Shown here: positions 26,721 to 35,153 of the stretch, one piece after another
Position numbering within the stretch: position 1 is the stretch's first letter
Layout: every line of letters starts with the position of its first letter
Source: Streptomyces griseoflavus
GTDB taxonomy: Bacteria > Actinomycetota > Actinomycetes > Streptomycetales > Streptomycetaceae
DNA length: 64,000 nucleotides
Direction: 5' to 3'
NCBI RefSeq assembly: GCF_014649995.1
Contig: NZ_BMUC01000002.1
Location: 1 to 64,000, forward strand
Translations under genes and position numbers: made by a program
The notes under the pieces: generated by a model
What the model saw: only the letters and a program-made list of their open reading frames with translations
What the model was told of the DNA's origin: nothing
Database searches by the model: none

Positions 26721-28214
26721 ATGTCCACGGAAGCCGCCACCCGTCCGACCTACGGCAACTGGCGCCGGCCCCGGCGGCCGGGGCTCGGACCGCTCGGCCT
26801 CGTCGGCACCTTCGGTGTCTTCGGCGGGCTCGTCCTCACCCTGCTCGCCTCGCTGATCTCGCTGTACGCGGCGCTGGTCGTGTTCGTCCCCCTCGTCGTG
26901 TTCCTGCTGCCGCTGGCCGTCCGCACCCAGGACGGGCGCAACGTCTACCAGCTGATCGCGCTGCGCATCGGCTGGCGGCGCCGCAAGGCCAGGGGCGCCC
27001 ACCTGTACGTGTCGGGCCCGCTGTCGCCCCGCCCCGGCGGCCGGTTCCGCCCGCCCGGGCTGCTCAACAAGGTCACCGCGAGCGAGGGCCGGGACGCCTA
27101 CGACCGTCCCTTCGGCGTGCTGCACCACCCGGGCCGCAACCTGTACACCGTGGTGCTGGGCTGCGAACCGGACGGCGGCGCCCTGATCGACCCCGACCAG
27201 GTCGACGTGTGGGTCGCGCTGTGGGGCGAGTGGCTGTCCCGGCTGGCGCACGAGCCCGGGCTGCGGGGCGCGTCGGTGATCGTGGAGACCGCCCCCGACC
27301 CGGGGACCCGGCTCGCCCACGAGGTGCTGCCCCGCATCCACGCCGACGCCCCGCCCGCCGCCCGCGCGGTGATGGAGGAGGTCGTCGAGCGCTATCCGAC
27401 CGCCTCCTCCGAGATGCACACCTACGTCACGCTCACCTACGGCGTCCCCCCGGGCAAGCGCCGCCCGGCGGAGGACGTGATCTCCGACCTGGCCATCCGC
27501 ATCCCGGGCCTGCTCAGCGGACTGGTCTCGGCGGGCGGCGGGGCGGCGTACCCGCTGTCGGCGGAGCGGATCGCCGAGGTGGTCCGCGTCGCCTACGACC
27601 CCGCGGTCGCCGCCGACGTCCTCGATGCCCGCGCCCAGCACGGCGGGACGGGCCTGGAGTGGGAGGACGCCGGTCCGGCCGCCGCCGTCGAGACCGTCAA
27701 CAGCTACCAGCACGACTCGGGCGTCTCCCGCACCTGGCTGATGACGCTGGCGCCCCGCGGCACGGTACGGTCCTCCGTCCTGCGGTCGATGCTGGAGGCG
27801 GACACCGCCACCCGCCGCAAGCGGGTCGCGCTGATCTACCGGCCCATCGACCCGGCCACGTCGGCCCGGATCGTGGAGGCCGACCGCCGCGCCGCCCAGT
27901 TCATGGCCACCTCCGGCCGGGGCACGGTGCAGGCCCGCGCGGCCTCCGAGGTGCGGGCGGCGGAGCAGACCGCGGCCGAGGAGGCGTCGGGCGCCGGGCT
28001 GGTGGAGTTCTCCCTGATGCTGACGGTCACCGTCGACGACACCGACCAGCTCGCCGACGCCGACGTCACCGTCCGCAACCTGACCGCCGCCTCCCGGGTG
28101 CTGATGCGGCCCGCCGACCGGATGCAGGCGGCGGCCTTCACCTGCACCCTGCCCGCCGGGATCCTCCCGTGGGAGCAGACCCTGGTTCCGCACGAGCTGC
28201 AGGAGGCGCTGTGA
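26721..28214 (+). CDS. SCO6880-family membrane protein, VirB3/VirB4-N-like
   Basis: 497 aa. Two adjacent membrane helices (about residues 25-75, the second FVPLVVFLLPLAV) precede a large cytoplasmic part. The N-terminal ~130 residues fit the VirB3/PrgI type and the remainder (about 130-490) may correspond to the N-terminal non-ATPase domain of VirB4, which is otherwise missing from the next gene. There is no Walker motif. The family name is from memory. Its stop overlaps the ATPase gene start (GTGA), consistent with the two acting together. ATG is preceded by GAAGGGA. Confidence 0.82.
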   Translation: MSTEAATRPTYGNWRRPRRPGLGPLGLVGTFGVFGGLVLTLLASLISLYAALVVFVPLVVFLLPLAVRTQDGRNVYQLIALRIGWRRRKARGAHLYVSGPLSPRPGGRFRPPGLLNKVTASEGRDAYDRPFGVLHHPGRNLYTVVLGCEPDGGALIDPDQVDVWVALWGEWLSRLAHEPGLRGASVIVETAPDPGTRLAHEVLPRIHADAPPAARAVMEEVVERYPTASSEMHTYVTLTYGVPPGKRRPAEDVISDLAIRIPGLLSGLVSAGGGAAYPLSAERIAEVVRVAYDPAVAADVLDARAQHGGTGLEWEDAGPAAAVETVNSYQHDSGVSRTWLMTLAPRGTVRSSVLRSMLEADTATRRKRVALIYRPIDPATSARIVEADRRAAQFMATSGRGTVQARAASEVRAAEQTAAEEASGAGLVEFSLMLTVTVDDTDQLADADVTVRNLTAASRVLMRPADRMQAAAFTCTLPAGILPWEQTLVPHELQEAL

Positions 28215-29992
28215 GCCGGCGCGAGGAGAAGAGGGCCGAGCGCGAGGACCGGCTCGCCGAGCAGCGCTCGCGCGCGGCGCTCGCCGCCCGGCGGTCCGGC
28301 GAGGACGGCGGCGACGCCCGCCCCGGCGGGGGTCCCGGCGCGCACGGCGGGACCCGGGGACGGCCCGGGGCGCACGGCGGCGCCGGTGAGCCCGGCGGTG
28401 CCCCCGCCCCGCGCCCGTCCGCGCCCTCCCGGTCCCGGAGGGGTGCGGACAGCACCGCCTCCCGCCCCAGGGAGCTCTACGTCCCGCCGCGCGGCTGGCA
28501 CGGCGCCGGCGGCGGACGCGTCGGCTACCTGGACCCGCCCACCATGTGGCGGGCGACCACCGTGCAGGCCTGCGGGATGTGGCCGTTCGCGGCCGGTTCC
28601 GGGTCGCCGATGACGGGCGTACCGCTGGGACAGCACCTGTTCACCGGCGCCACGGTCTGCGGCGACCCGCTGAACTGGTTCACCCGGGCCCGCTACATCT
28701 CCAACCCGTCCCTGTTCATGCTCGGCATGCCCGGTCTGGGCAAGTCCACCCTGGTCAACCGGATGCTGATCGGGCTCGCCGCGACCGGCGTGGTCCCGCT
28801 GGTGCTCGGTGACCTCAAGCCGGACTACGCCGACACCGTGCGCGCGCTGGGCGGGCAGGTGATCTCCATCGGCCGCGGCCGGGGCGGCATCAACGTCCTC
28901 GACCCGGGCGCCATGGGCGAGGCGGCGGTGCGGATCGGCGGCGAGGCCGGCGAGGTGCTGAAGGCGGAGACGCACGGCCGGGTACTGAACATGGTGGCCG
29001 CGCTCATCACCATCGTCCGGGGACGCCCGATGGACGACCACGAGCAGTCCGTGCTCTCCGCCGTCCTGCACCACCTGCGCGAGCGGGGCACGCCCGGCCG
29101 CGCCCCGCTCCTGCCCGACCTGCTGCGGGTGCTGACCGAGGGCCCCGACCGGGTGCGCGCGGTCACCCTGGACCGCGGCAACGAGACCCGCTACCGCGAC
29201 GCCGTCGACCCGCTGCACCGCTCCCTGCTCGGCATCCTCGACGGGCCGCTCGGCGACACCTTCACCTCCGAGACGTCCACCCGCATCGACCCGAACGCGC
29301 CCGCGGTGTGCATCGACATCTCCGGCATCGGCGAGGCCGACACCCAGCTGACCGCCGCCGCGATGCTCGCCGCCTGGTCCGACGGACTGGGCACGGTGGC
29401 CGCCTCGCACGCCCTCGCGGACGCGGGACTCGCCCCGCGGCGCTGGTTCTTCACCGTGCTGGACGAGCTGTGGCGGCCGCTGCGCGCCGCCTCCGGCATC
29501 GTCGACCGCATCGACGCGCTCACTCGCCTCAACCGGTCCCTCGGCCTGGGCGACGCGAAGATCACCCACACCCTGAAGGACGCCGAGGCGCTCGGCACCG
29601 ACGCCGACCGGGCCAAGGCGCGCGGCTTCGTCGAACGGGCCGGGATGGTGGTGTGCGCGGGACTGCCCAGGACCGAGATGGAGGAACTCGGCAAGGTGGT
29701 GGGCCTGTCCCAGCGGGAGATCGAACTCGTCTCGTCCTGGTCGTCGCCGCCCGGCTGGGGCATGACCGGCGAGCACGAGGAGCCGCCCGGCCGGGGCCGC
29801 TTCCTCATCAAGGTCGGCGGGCGGCCCGGCATCCCCATCAAGGTCGCCATCACCGACGCCGAGCGCCGGCTGCACAACACCAACACCCGGTGGACCACCG
29901 ACGAGGAGGCCGTCGAGCAGGCGGCGGCGCGGGCCGCCCGTGACGTCGCGCGGGCCGCCGGGCAGGCGGGCCCCGGGGGGTGGTCCGCGTGA
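28211..29992 (+). CDS. VirB4-like secretion ATPase
   Basis: 593 aa. A charged, disordered N-terminus (about 1-85) precedes the ATPase. Walker A is GMPGLGKST (about residues 175-183) and Walker B is FFTVLDELWRP (about 415-425). GKSTLVNRM and LVLGDLKPDYADT match the VirB4/TraC catalytic domain that powers substrate transfer and pilus assembly. It lacks a VirB4 N-terminal domain, which may be supplied by the preceding protein. Overlapping GTGA junctions on both sides show translational coupling. Confidence 0.9.
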   Translation: MSRREEKRAEREDRLAEQRSRAALAARRSGEDGGDARPGGGPGAHGGTRGRPGAHGGAGEPGGAPAPRPSAPSRSRRGADSTASRPRELYVPPRGWHGAGGGRVGYLDPPTMWRATTVQACGMWPFAAGSGSPMTGVPLGQHLFTGATVCGDPLNWFTRARYISNPSLFMLGMPGLGKSTLVNRMLIGLAATGVVPLVLGDLKPDYADTVRALGGQVISIGRGRGGINVLDPGAMGEAAVRIGGEAGEVLKAETHGRVLNMVAALITIVRGRPMDDHEQSVLSAVLHHLRERGTPGRAPLLPDLLRVLTEGPDRVRAVTLDRGNETRYRDAVDPLHRSLLGILDGPLGDTFTSETSTRIDPNAPAVCIDISGIGEADTQLTAAAMLAAWSDGLGTVAASHALADAGLAPRRWFFTVLDELWRPLRAASGIVDRIDALTRLNRSLGLGDAKITHTLKDAEALGTDADRAKARGFVERAGMVVCAGLPRTEMEELGKVVGLSQREIELVSSWSSPPGWGMTGEHEEPPGRGRFLIKVGGRPGIPIKVAITDAERRLHNTNTRWTTDEEAVEQAAARAARDVARAAGQAGPGGWSA

Positions 29993-31791
29993 GCGGCGCC
30001 CGCTCCGGCGAACTGCACGAGCAGCTGCCCTGGGCCGTGGTCGCGCTGGCCGCGGGCGGCCTGGGCCTGTTCGCCGTCGCCTGGACCGGCGGCACCCTCG
30101 GCGCCGGCGTCTCCGGGAACGGCTGGCAGGCACCGCCGTTCGCGCTGTCCACCGCGGCCACACTGGTCGGCGACGGCCCCGGCACCCTGTGGCCCGGCGC
30201 CCCGGCCGGTGCCGTCTACGGCGGCATGCTCGCGCTGCTGACGCTCCTCCTGGTGCCCGTCGCCGTCGTCGTACGCCTCCTCGTGCGCCGCTCCTCGCGG
30301 CCCGAAGGGCTGGCCGGCCGGCGTGAGCTCGCCGCGATGTGCCCCAAGGGCATCACCGCCCGCGCCCGCGAACTGCGCCCCAGCCTGGAGGGCCGCGAGC
30401 AGCTGCACCCCGACGAGACAGGCAACCTGCTCGGCGACCTCGCTCCGAACGGCCCCGAGCTGCGCAGCAGTTACGAGGACGTCGAACTCGACCTGATGGC
30501 ACCCCGGGCCGGCAAGTCCACCGGTATCGCCGTCCCCCGCGTGCTGCGCGCCCAGGGCGCGGTGCTCCTCACCTCCAACAAGTCCGACGTGTACGCCGTC
30601 ACCCGCGCCGCACGCGAGAAGGCCGGCCGGGTCTGGACGTTCGACCCGCAGGGCATCGCCCACACCCCGCGCGCCATGTGGTGGAACCTGCTGGGCGAAT
30701 GCCACACCATCGAGGGAGCCCGCCGCCTGGCCGGCCACTTCGTCGCCTCCGTCAACGACGACAGCGCCAAGAAGGACTTCTGGATCTCCGCCGCCCAGAA
30801 CACCCTCACCGCGCTGTTCCTCGCCGCCGCCCGCGGCGGCGCCGGGGTCCGCGACCTGCTCGGCTGGCTCGCCGACCCCGCCGACCGCACCCCGGTCGAC
30901 CTGCTGCGGGAGGCGAACCTCATCGCCATGGCGGAGCAGCTCCAGGGCACCGTGCGCGGCGCGGTGGAGACCCGGGACGGCATCTACGAGACGGCGCGGC
31001 AGACCGTCTCCTGCCTGCTGGACCCCGAGATCCTCGCCTGGGTCACCCCCGACCCCGCGCTGCCCGAGTTCCGCCCCGACCGGCACGTCCTCGGCAAGGA
31101 CACGCTCTACCTGCTCTCCAAGGACGGCGGCGGTTCGGCGGCGGGCGTCATCGCGGGCATCGCGGACGCGACGATGCGGGCGGGCGTGGTCGCCGCCGAG
31201 CGCATGGGCGGGCGGCTCGACCCGCCGCTGACCGCGGTCCTCGACGAGGCCGCCAACGTGTGCCGCATCGCCGACCTGCCGGACCTCTACTCCCACTTCG
31301 GCTCGCGCGGCATCAACGTCGTCACCCTGCTGCAGAGCTACCGGCAGGGCGCCCGGGTGTGGGGCGAGGTGGGCATGGACGCCCTGTGGAGCGCGGCGAC
31401 CGTCAAGCTCCTCGGGGCCGGCCTGGACGACGCGGACTTCGTCCAGAAGATCTCCACGCTGGTCGGCCAGCACGACGTGCGCACCCCGACCGTCAACCGC
31501 GGCAAGGAGGGCACCTCACGCTCGTACTCCTACCGGCAGGAGGCCGTGCTGCCCCCGGACCGGATCCGGGCCCTGCCCAAGGGCACCGCCCTGCTCCTGG
31601 CCACCGGGGTGCGCCCCGCCCTGATCCGGCTGCGCCCCTGGTACAAGGAGCCCGGTGCCGGTGCCATCTCGGCGGCGGCCAAGGCGGAGACGGCGGCGAT
31701 CACGGAGCGGGCCGCGGCCCGGCTGCCGGCCGCGCCGGCCGTGGCCCTGGAGAAGTGGAACCGTCCCGCCCGGGAAGCCGGGCCAGTGTGA
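29989..31791 (+). CDS. VirD4/TraG-like type IV coupling ATPase
   Basis: 600 aa. Two N-terminal membrane segments (about residues 15-35 and 82-105) anchor a large cytoplasmic ATPase. Walker A is APRAGKSTG (about 170-178) and Walker B is VLDEAANVC (about 419-427, DEAAN as in TraG/VirD4), with VVTLLQSYRQG after it. The C-terminal part matches the TraM-recognition region of coupling proteins. These select substrates for a type IV channel. No relaxase is encoded nearby, so DNA may not be the substrate. Its last 92 bases overlap the convergent DUF418 gene. Confidence 0.92.
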   Translation: MSGARSGELHEQLPWAVVALAAGGLGLFAVAWTGGTLGAGVSGNGWQAPPFALSTAATLVGDGPGTLWPGAPAGAVYGGMLALLTLLLVPVAVVVRLLVRRSSRPEGLAGRRELAAMCPKGITARARELRPSLEGREQLHPDETGNLLGDLAPNGPELRSSYEDVELDLMAPRAGKSTGIAVPRVLRAQGAVLLTSNKSDVYAVTRAAREKAGRVWTFDPQGIAHTPRAMWWNLLGECHTIEGARRLAGHFVASVNDDSAKKDFWISAAQNTLTALFLAAARGGAGVRDLLGWLADPADRTPVDLLREANLIAMAEQLQGTVRGAVETRDGIYETARQTVSCLLDPEILAWVTPDPALPEFRPDRHVLGKDTLYLLSKDGGGSAAGVIAGIADATMRAGVVAAERMGGRLDPPLTAVLDEAANVCRIADLPDLYSHFGSRGINVVTLLQSYRQGARVWGEVGMDALWSAATVKLLGAGLDDADFVQKISTLVGQHDVRTPTVNRGKEGTSRSYSYRQEAVLPPDRIRALPKGTALLLATGVRPALIRLRPWYKEPGAGAISAAAKAETAAITERAAARLPAAPAVALEKWNRPAREAGPV

Positions 31792-32914
31792 GCGTCCGCA
31801 GCAGCAGTTCGGCCGGACCGTACCGGGCCCGCTCCGCCCAGAGCGCGCCGAGCGCGAGCTGCGCTCCGTACAGCGGGACGCAGCCCGCGAGGACGGCCGC
31901 CGTGCCCGGCCGCCCGTACAGCGCGAACCCGTAGCCGGTGAACACGCAGGCCAGGACCAGTGACTGGGCGAGGTAGTGGCTGAGCGCCATGCGCCCGGCG
32001 GACGCGAGCACCCGCGCCGCCGGGCCGCGCGGGTCGAGCAGCAGGAGCAGCCCGCACGCGTACGCCGCGGTCAGCGCCGGCGCGGTCAGCACCGCCACCG
32101 CCCGGCCGACCCCGAACCACCGCCCGTCCAGCGGCCCGTTCGCACAGCAGGCGGCGACCGCACCGCCGGCCAGGCCGACCGGCAGCAGACGGACGACGAC
32201 CCCGCGCAGCCACGCCCTGTCTCTCCCGCGCCGCTCCACCAGACCGGACCGGGCCGCCGCCAGGCCCGCCAGGAAGGCGGCCAGCATGTCGGGCGCGTAC
32301 AACAGGTTCGCGGCGAGCGCCGCCGGCAGGTCGCGCAGGTGGGCGGCGACGACCGAGGCGGCACCGCCCCGGTACGCGGCGGTGTCCGGGGTGTCCGGGA
32401 CGGGGGCGGCCGCGACGGTGAAAGCCGCGGTCAGCAGCCCGTGGGCGAGCAGGACGGCCGCCACCGCCGCCAGCAGGACGGCCGCCAGCCGCAGCGCGGC
32501 CCGGGGACGGAGCCCGCGCAGCCCGTACAGCACCAGCCCCAGCACCGCGTACGTCGTCAGGATGTCGCCCGGGAAGAGCAGGACGGCGTGCAGGAGACCG
32601 AGCGCGAACAGTCCGGCCGTCCGCCGCAGATGGCGTGGCGCGAACGCGGCGCCGGCCCGCCGGGCGGACCGCGACTGGAGCACGAAGGAGCAGCCGAAGA
32701 GGAAGGAGAACAGCAGGTAGAACTTGGTGGTGACCAGTGCGGTGACCAGCCACGCGGCCACCCGGTCGGCCGTCGGGGCCCCGGGGCCGCCCCCGTGCAC
32801 CACGTCGGGGCCCGCCATCAGCAGCGCGTTGACCAGCAGGATGCCGGACAGGGCGAACCCGCGCAGGACGTCCAGCTCGACGAGCCGCCGCGGCCCCTCG
32901 CCCGGTGGGCTCAC
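31700..32914 (-). CDS. DUF418 (YeiB-type) polytopic membrane protein
   Basis: 404 aa with about nine membrane helices. The N-terminal RLVELDVLRGFALSGILLVN is the acyltransferase-like signature of the YeiB family, and the C-terminal half carries DUF418 (MALSHYLAQSLVLACVFTGYG, about 310-330). Function is unknown. GTG start overlaps the preceding stop. The 3' end runs 92 bases into the convergent coupling-protein gene, tolerable only because both reading frames stay open there. Confidence 0.85.
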   Translation of the reverse strand: MSPPGEGPRRLVELDVLRGFALSGILLVNALLMAGPDVVHGGGPGAPTADRVAAWLVTALVTTKFYLLFSFLFGCSFVLQSRSARRAGAAFAPRHLRRTAGLFALGLLHAVLLFPGDILTTYAVLGLVLYGLRGLRPRAALRLAAVLLAAVAAVLLAHGLLTAAFTVAAAPVPDTPDTAAYRGGAASVVAAHLRDLPAALAANLLYAPDMLAAFLAGLAAARSGLVERRGRDRAWLRGVVVRLLPVGLAGGAVAACCANGPLDGRWFGVGRAVAVLTAPALTAAYACGLLLLLDPRGPAARVLASAGRMALSHYLAQSLVLACVFTGYGFALYGRPGTAAVLAGCVPLYGAQLALGALWAERARYGPAELLLRTLTLARLPGRDGSTSPGPRPARPAAGPRPAP

Positions 32915-33303
32915 GGCAGCACCGCGAGGCCGGTGCCGCAGGCCAGCGCCGAGGTCAGGAACCAGCCGAACGAGGGCGCCAGCAGGGCGCGCACCGACCA
33001 CAGCCGGGCCCGGTCGGGCCGGTCCCTGGCGTGCACCACCGGCACCGTCGCGCCGGCCCCGGGCAGCCCGTGGAACGGCCCGTACCGGCCCGGGTCGAGG
33101 ACGAAGGCCCGGCCGAGGCGGTCGGTGTACGCCACGAGCGCGCCGGGCCGCCGGTCGAAGGCCGCGCGGGGGATCACCACCCCCGGCACCCGTTCACCGC
33201 GCGCCCACAGGCGGACCGCCGCCGTCAGTGCCCGCAGCGCGGCCGCCAGAGCGCCGAGACCGAAGCCCGTGCACAGCGCCGGCAGCAGCAGTTGCGCGTC
33301 CAT
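32911..33303 (-). CDS. Small membrane protein, DUF3592-like
   Basis: 130 aa. One helix at each end (about residues 4-27 and 108-128) encloses a domain with PGVVIPRAAFDRRPGALVAYTDRLGRAFVLDP, like DUF3592 proteins. No function is established. It is coupled to the DUF418 gene by a GTGA overlap and expressed from its own cluster promoter, back to back with the NlpC/P60 gene. Confidence 0.72.
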   Translation of the reverse strand: MDAQLLLPALCTGFGLGALAAALRALTAAVRLWARGERVPGVVIPRAAFDRRPGALVAYTDRLGRAFVLDPGRYGPFHGLPGAGATVPVVHARDRPDRARLWSVRALLAPSFGWFLTSALACGTGLAVLP

Positions 33304-33346
33304 ACCGCCCGTTCCGCCCTTCCCCGTCCCGTGTCCCCGGCACCCG

Positions 33347-33375
33347 CACAACGGGCCGCGGACCGCCGCGGTTCA
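33347..33375 (-). promoter_or_regulatory. Cluster promoter P3 (DUF3592-like/DUF418 operon)
   Basis: Leftward TGAACC (33375-33370), N16, CGTTGTG (33353-33347). Back to back with P4. Confidence 0.65.
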
Positions 33376-33386
33376 GGGCCCCGCGT

Positions 33387-33417
33387 TGAACCGGCGCACC
33401 CGGCTTCCCCGTTGTAC
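33387..33417 (+). promoter_or_regulatory. Cluster promoter P4 (NlpC/P60 gene)
   Basis: TGAACC 33387-33392, N17, CGTTGTAC 33410-33417; TTGAACC in full. Confidence 0.7.
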
Positions 33418-33458
33418 CGGTGCCCTGGTCCTCACCCGCGAAAGGAGCCGCGGCCCGG

Positions 33459-34508
33459 ATGAGACCCCTGCCGAGCCCGCCCCGACTCCGGACGGCGGCG
33501 GCCGTCACGCTGGCCTGCGCGCTGACGCTCACGGCCCAGTCCCCCGCCCGTGCCGACCCGGCACCGGCGCCGCGGACCCTCGCCGAGGTACGCGCCGAGC
33601 TGCAGCGCCTGTACCGCGAGGCCGCCGTCGCCACGGACAAGTACAACGCCGCCGAGGAGAAGGTGACGCACCAGCAGAAACGTGTCCGCGCCCTCAACGG
33701 CCGGGTGGAGACGACCGAGGCGCGGCTCGCCGGGCTGACCGAACGCGCCGGGGCGGCCGCCCGCGCCCAGTACCGCGGGGGCGGCGACCTGCCCGCCGAG
33801 GTGCAGTTCGTCTTCTCCGGCCGGCCCGAACGCGCCCTGGACGGTGCCGCCCGGACCCGGCAGGCGCACCGCTCCACCCAGAACCTGCTCACCGCCCTGA
33901 CCCGCACCCGCGAGGAGCTGGGCGGGCAGCGCGACAAGGCGGTCACCTCGCTGGAGGACCTGCGGAAGAACCGACGGGCCATGGACACCCAGCGCGAGAG
34001 GATCGAGAAGCGCATCTCCGCCGCCGAGCGGCTGGAGTCCCGGCTGGCGGAGGAGCAGCGGCGGGAACTGGCGGAGCTGGAGCGCGAGGAGACCGCCGAC
34101 GCGCAGGCGCGGTGGGTGGACACCGGCATCCTCGACCAGGCCGGCACCGAGGCGACGGGCGCCGGCCGCAAGGCCCTCGCCTACGCCACCCGGCAGATCG
34201 GCAAGCCCTACGTCTGGGGCGCCGAGGGACCCGACTCCTTCGACTGCTCCGGCCTCACCTCCCAGGCCTGGCTGGCCGCGGGCACCGTCGTCCCGCGCAC
34301 CTCCCAGGAGCAGTGGCGCCGGCTGGAGCGCGTCCCCGTGGCGGACATGCGCCCCGGCGACCTGATCATCTACTTCCCGGACGCCAGTCACGTCGGCATC
34401 TACGCGGGCGACGGCGACATGGTCCACGCCCCCCGCCCCGGCCGCTCGGTGACGGTGGCACCGGCGGGGTCGATGGAGATCCTGGGCGTGGTGCGGCCCG
34501 ACGCGTGA
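33459..34508 (+). CDS. Secreted NlpC/P60 peptidoglycan hydrolase with coiled coil
   Basis: 349 aa. A Sec signal peptide (about residues 1-33, ending SPARADP) leads to a ~190-residue coiled coil, then an NlpC/P60 domain (about 230-345). The catalytic triad is visible as FDCSGLT (Cys), SHVGIY (His) and a later His in MVHAP. The enzyme should cut gamma-D-Glu to diamino acid bonds; the coiled coil is typical of RipA-like autoinhibited hydrolases. AAGGAG lies 12 bases before ATG. It is transcribed from a cluster promoter, so cell-wall opening is co-expressed with the secretion operon. Confidence 0.9.
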   Translation: MRPLPSPPRLRTAAAVTLACALTLTAQSPARADPAPAPRTLAEVRAELQRLYREAAVATDKYNAAEEKVTHQQKRVRALNGRVETTEARLAGLTERAGAAARAQYRGGGDLPAEVQFVFSGRPERALDGAARTRQAHRSTQNLLTALTRTREELGGQRDKAVTSLEDLRKNRRAMDTQRERIEKRISAAERLESRLAEEQRRELAELEREETADAQARWVDTGILDQAGTEATGAGRKALAYATRQIGKPYVWGAEGPDSFDCSGLTSQAWLAAGTVVPRTSQEQWRRLERVPVADMRPGDLIIYFPDASHVGIYAGDGDMVHAPRPGRSVTVAPAGSMEILGVVRPDA

Positions 34509-34533
34509 CGGGGGGGGACCGAGTCCCGGCGGC

Positions 34534-34586
34534 GGGGGCCGCCCGGCCCTCAGCGCAGGGGGGCCGCCCGGCTCTCAGCGCAGGGG
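34534..34586. repeat. 25-bp tandem duplication spanning the DUF4913 stop codon
   Basis: Two ~25-bp units (core CTCAGCGCAGGGG, at about 34549 and 34574) include the gene's stop codon and last codons. The second unit ends the gene, and the first is a relic beyond the stop. Confidence 0.7.
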
Positions 34587-35039
34587 GGCCGGCGGCGGAG
34601 GCGGGGGCGGGCCGAACGGGTCGAGTGCCTCGACGGTGGGCGCCTCCTTCGACCGGTGCCCTCCGGGCTTGCACCCGGAGAAGGGCCCCGAGGGGTCCCG
34701 GAGCGAGCCCAGCACCGGAAGCAGGTAGTCGCGGTGCCAGTTGGCGGGCCCGCACGCCCCGGCGTCCGGCCCGGTCAGCTCCTGCCAGGCCAGCCACAGC
34801 CCGTGCAACTGGGCGACCGCCTCCCCGTGTTCCCACCAGCGGCCGCACCAGGGGGCCGTGGACGTGACCTCCCTCCCGTAGACCGGCAGCAGCACGTGAT
34901 GGGTCCACAGGGTCAGCCGGCGCAGCGTCTCGGCGTACTCGGCTCCCTCCATGTAGAGGATGAACAGGGGGGCGGGGGCCGCGGTCGCCTCGTGCGACGC
35001 GTCGTCCCGCTCCCCGGCGGACGCGGTGCCGGCGGTCAT
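34575..35039 (-). CDS. DUF4913 protein
   Basis: 154 aa, no membrane segment. The DUF4913 core is clear at about residues 20-115 (APLFILYMEGAEYAETLRR, PWCGRWWEHGEAVAQLHGLWLAW, NWHRDYLLPVL). The tail is a short Pro run. DUF4913 genes occur in plasmids and integrative elements of actinobacteria near transfer functions; no activity is known. It has no cluster promoter of its own and probably reads from the gene 114 bases upstream. The start MTAGTA is chosen over an upstream frame without domain content. Confidence 0.82.
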   Translation of the reverse strand: MTAGTASAGERDDASHEATAAPAPLFILYMEGAEYAETLRRLTLWTHHVLLPVYGREVTSTAPWCGRWWEHGEAVAQLHGLWLAWQELTGPDAGACGPANWHRDYLLPVLGSLRDPSGPFSGCKPGGHRSKEAPTVEALDPFGPPPPPPPAPLR

Positions 35040-35153
35040 GCCCGCTCCCTCGGTCGGCTGTGCATGGATGGTCCTCCGGTCGGTGAGGCCGTACGCGGGG
35101 CGGGCCGGCGGCGAGCACCGGCGCACCCCGCGGACGCTTGCGCGGGGTGGGCG

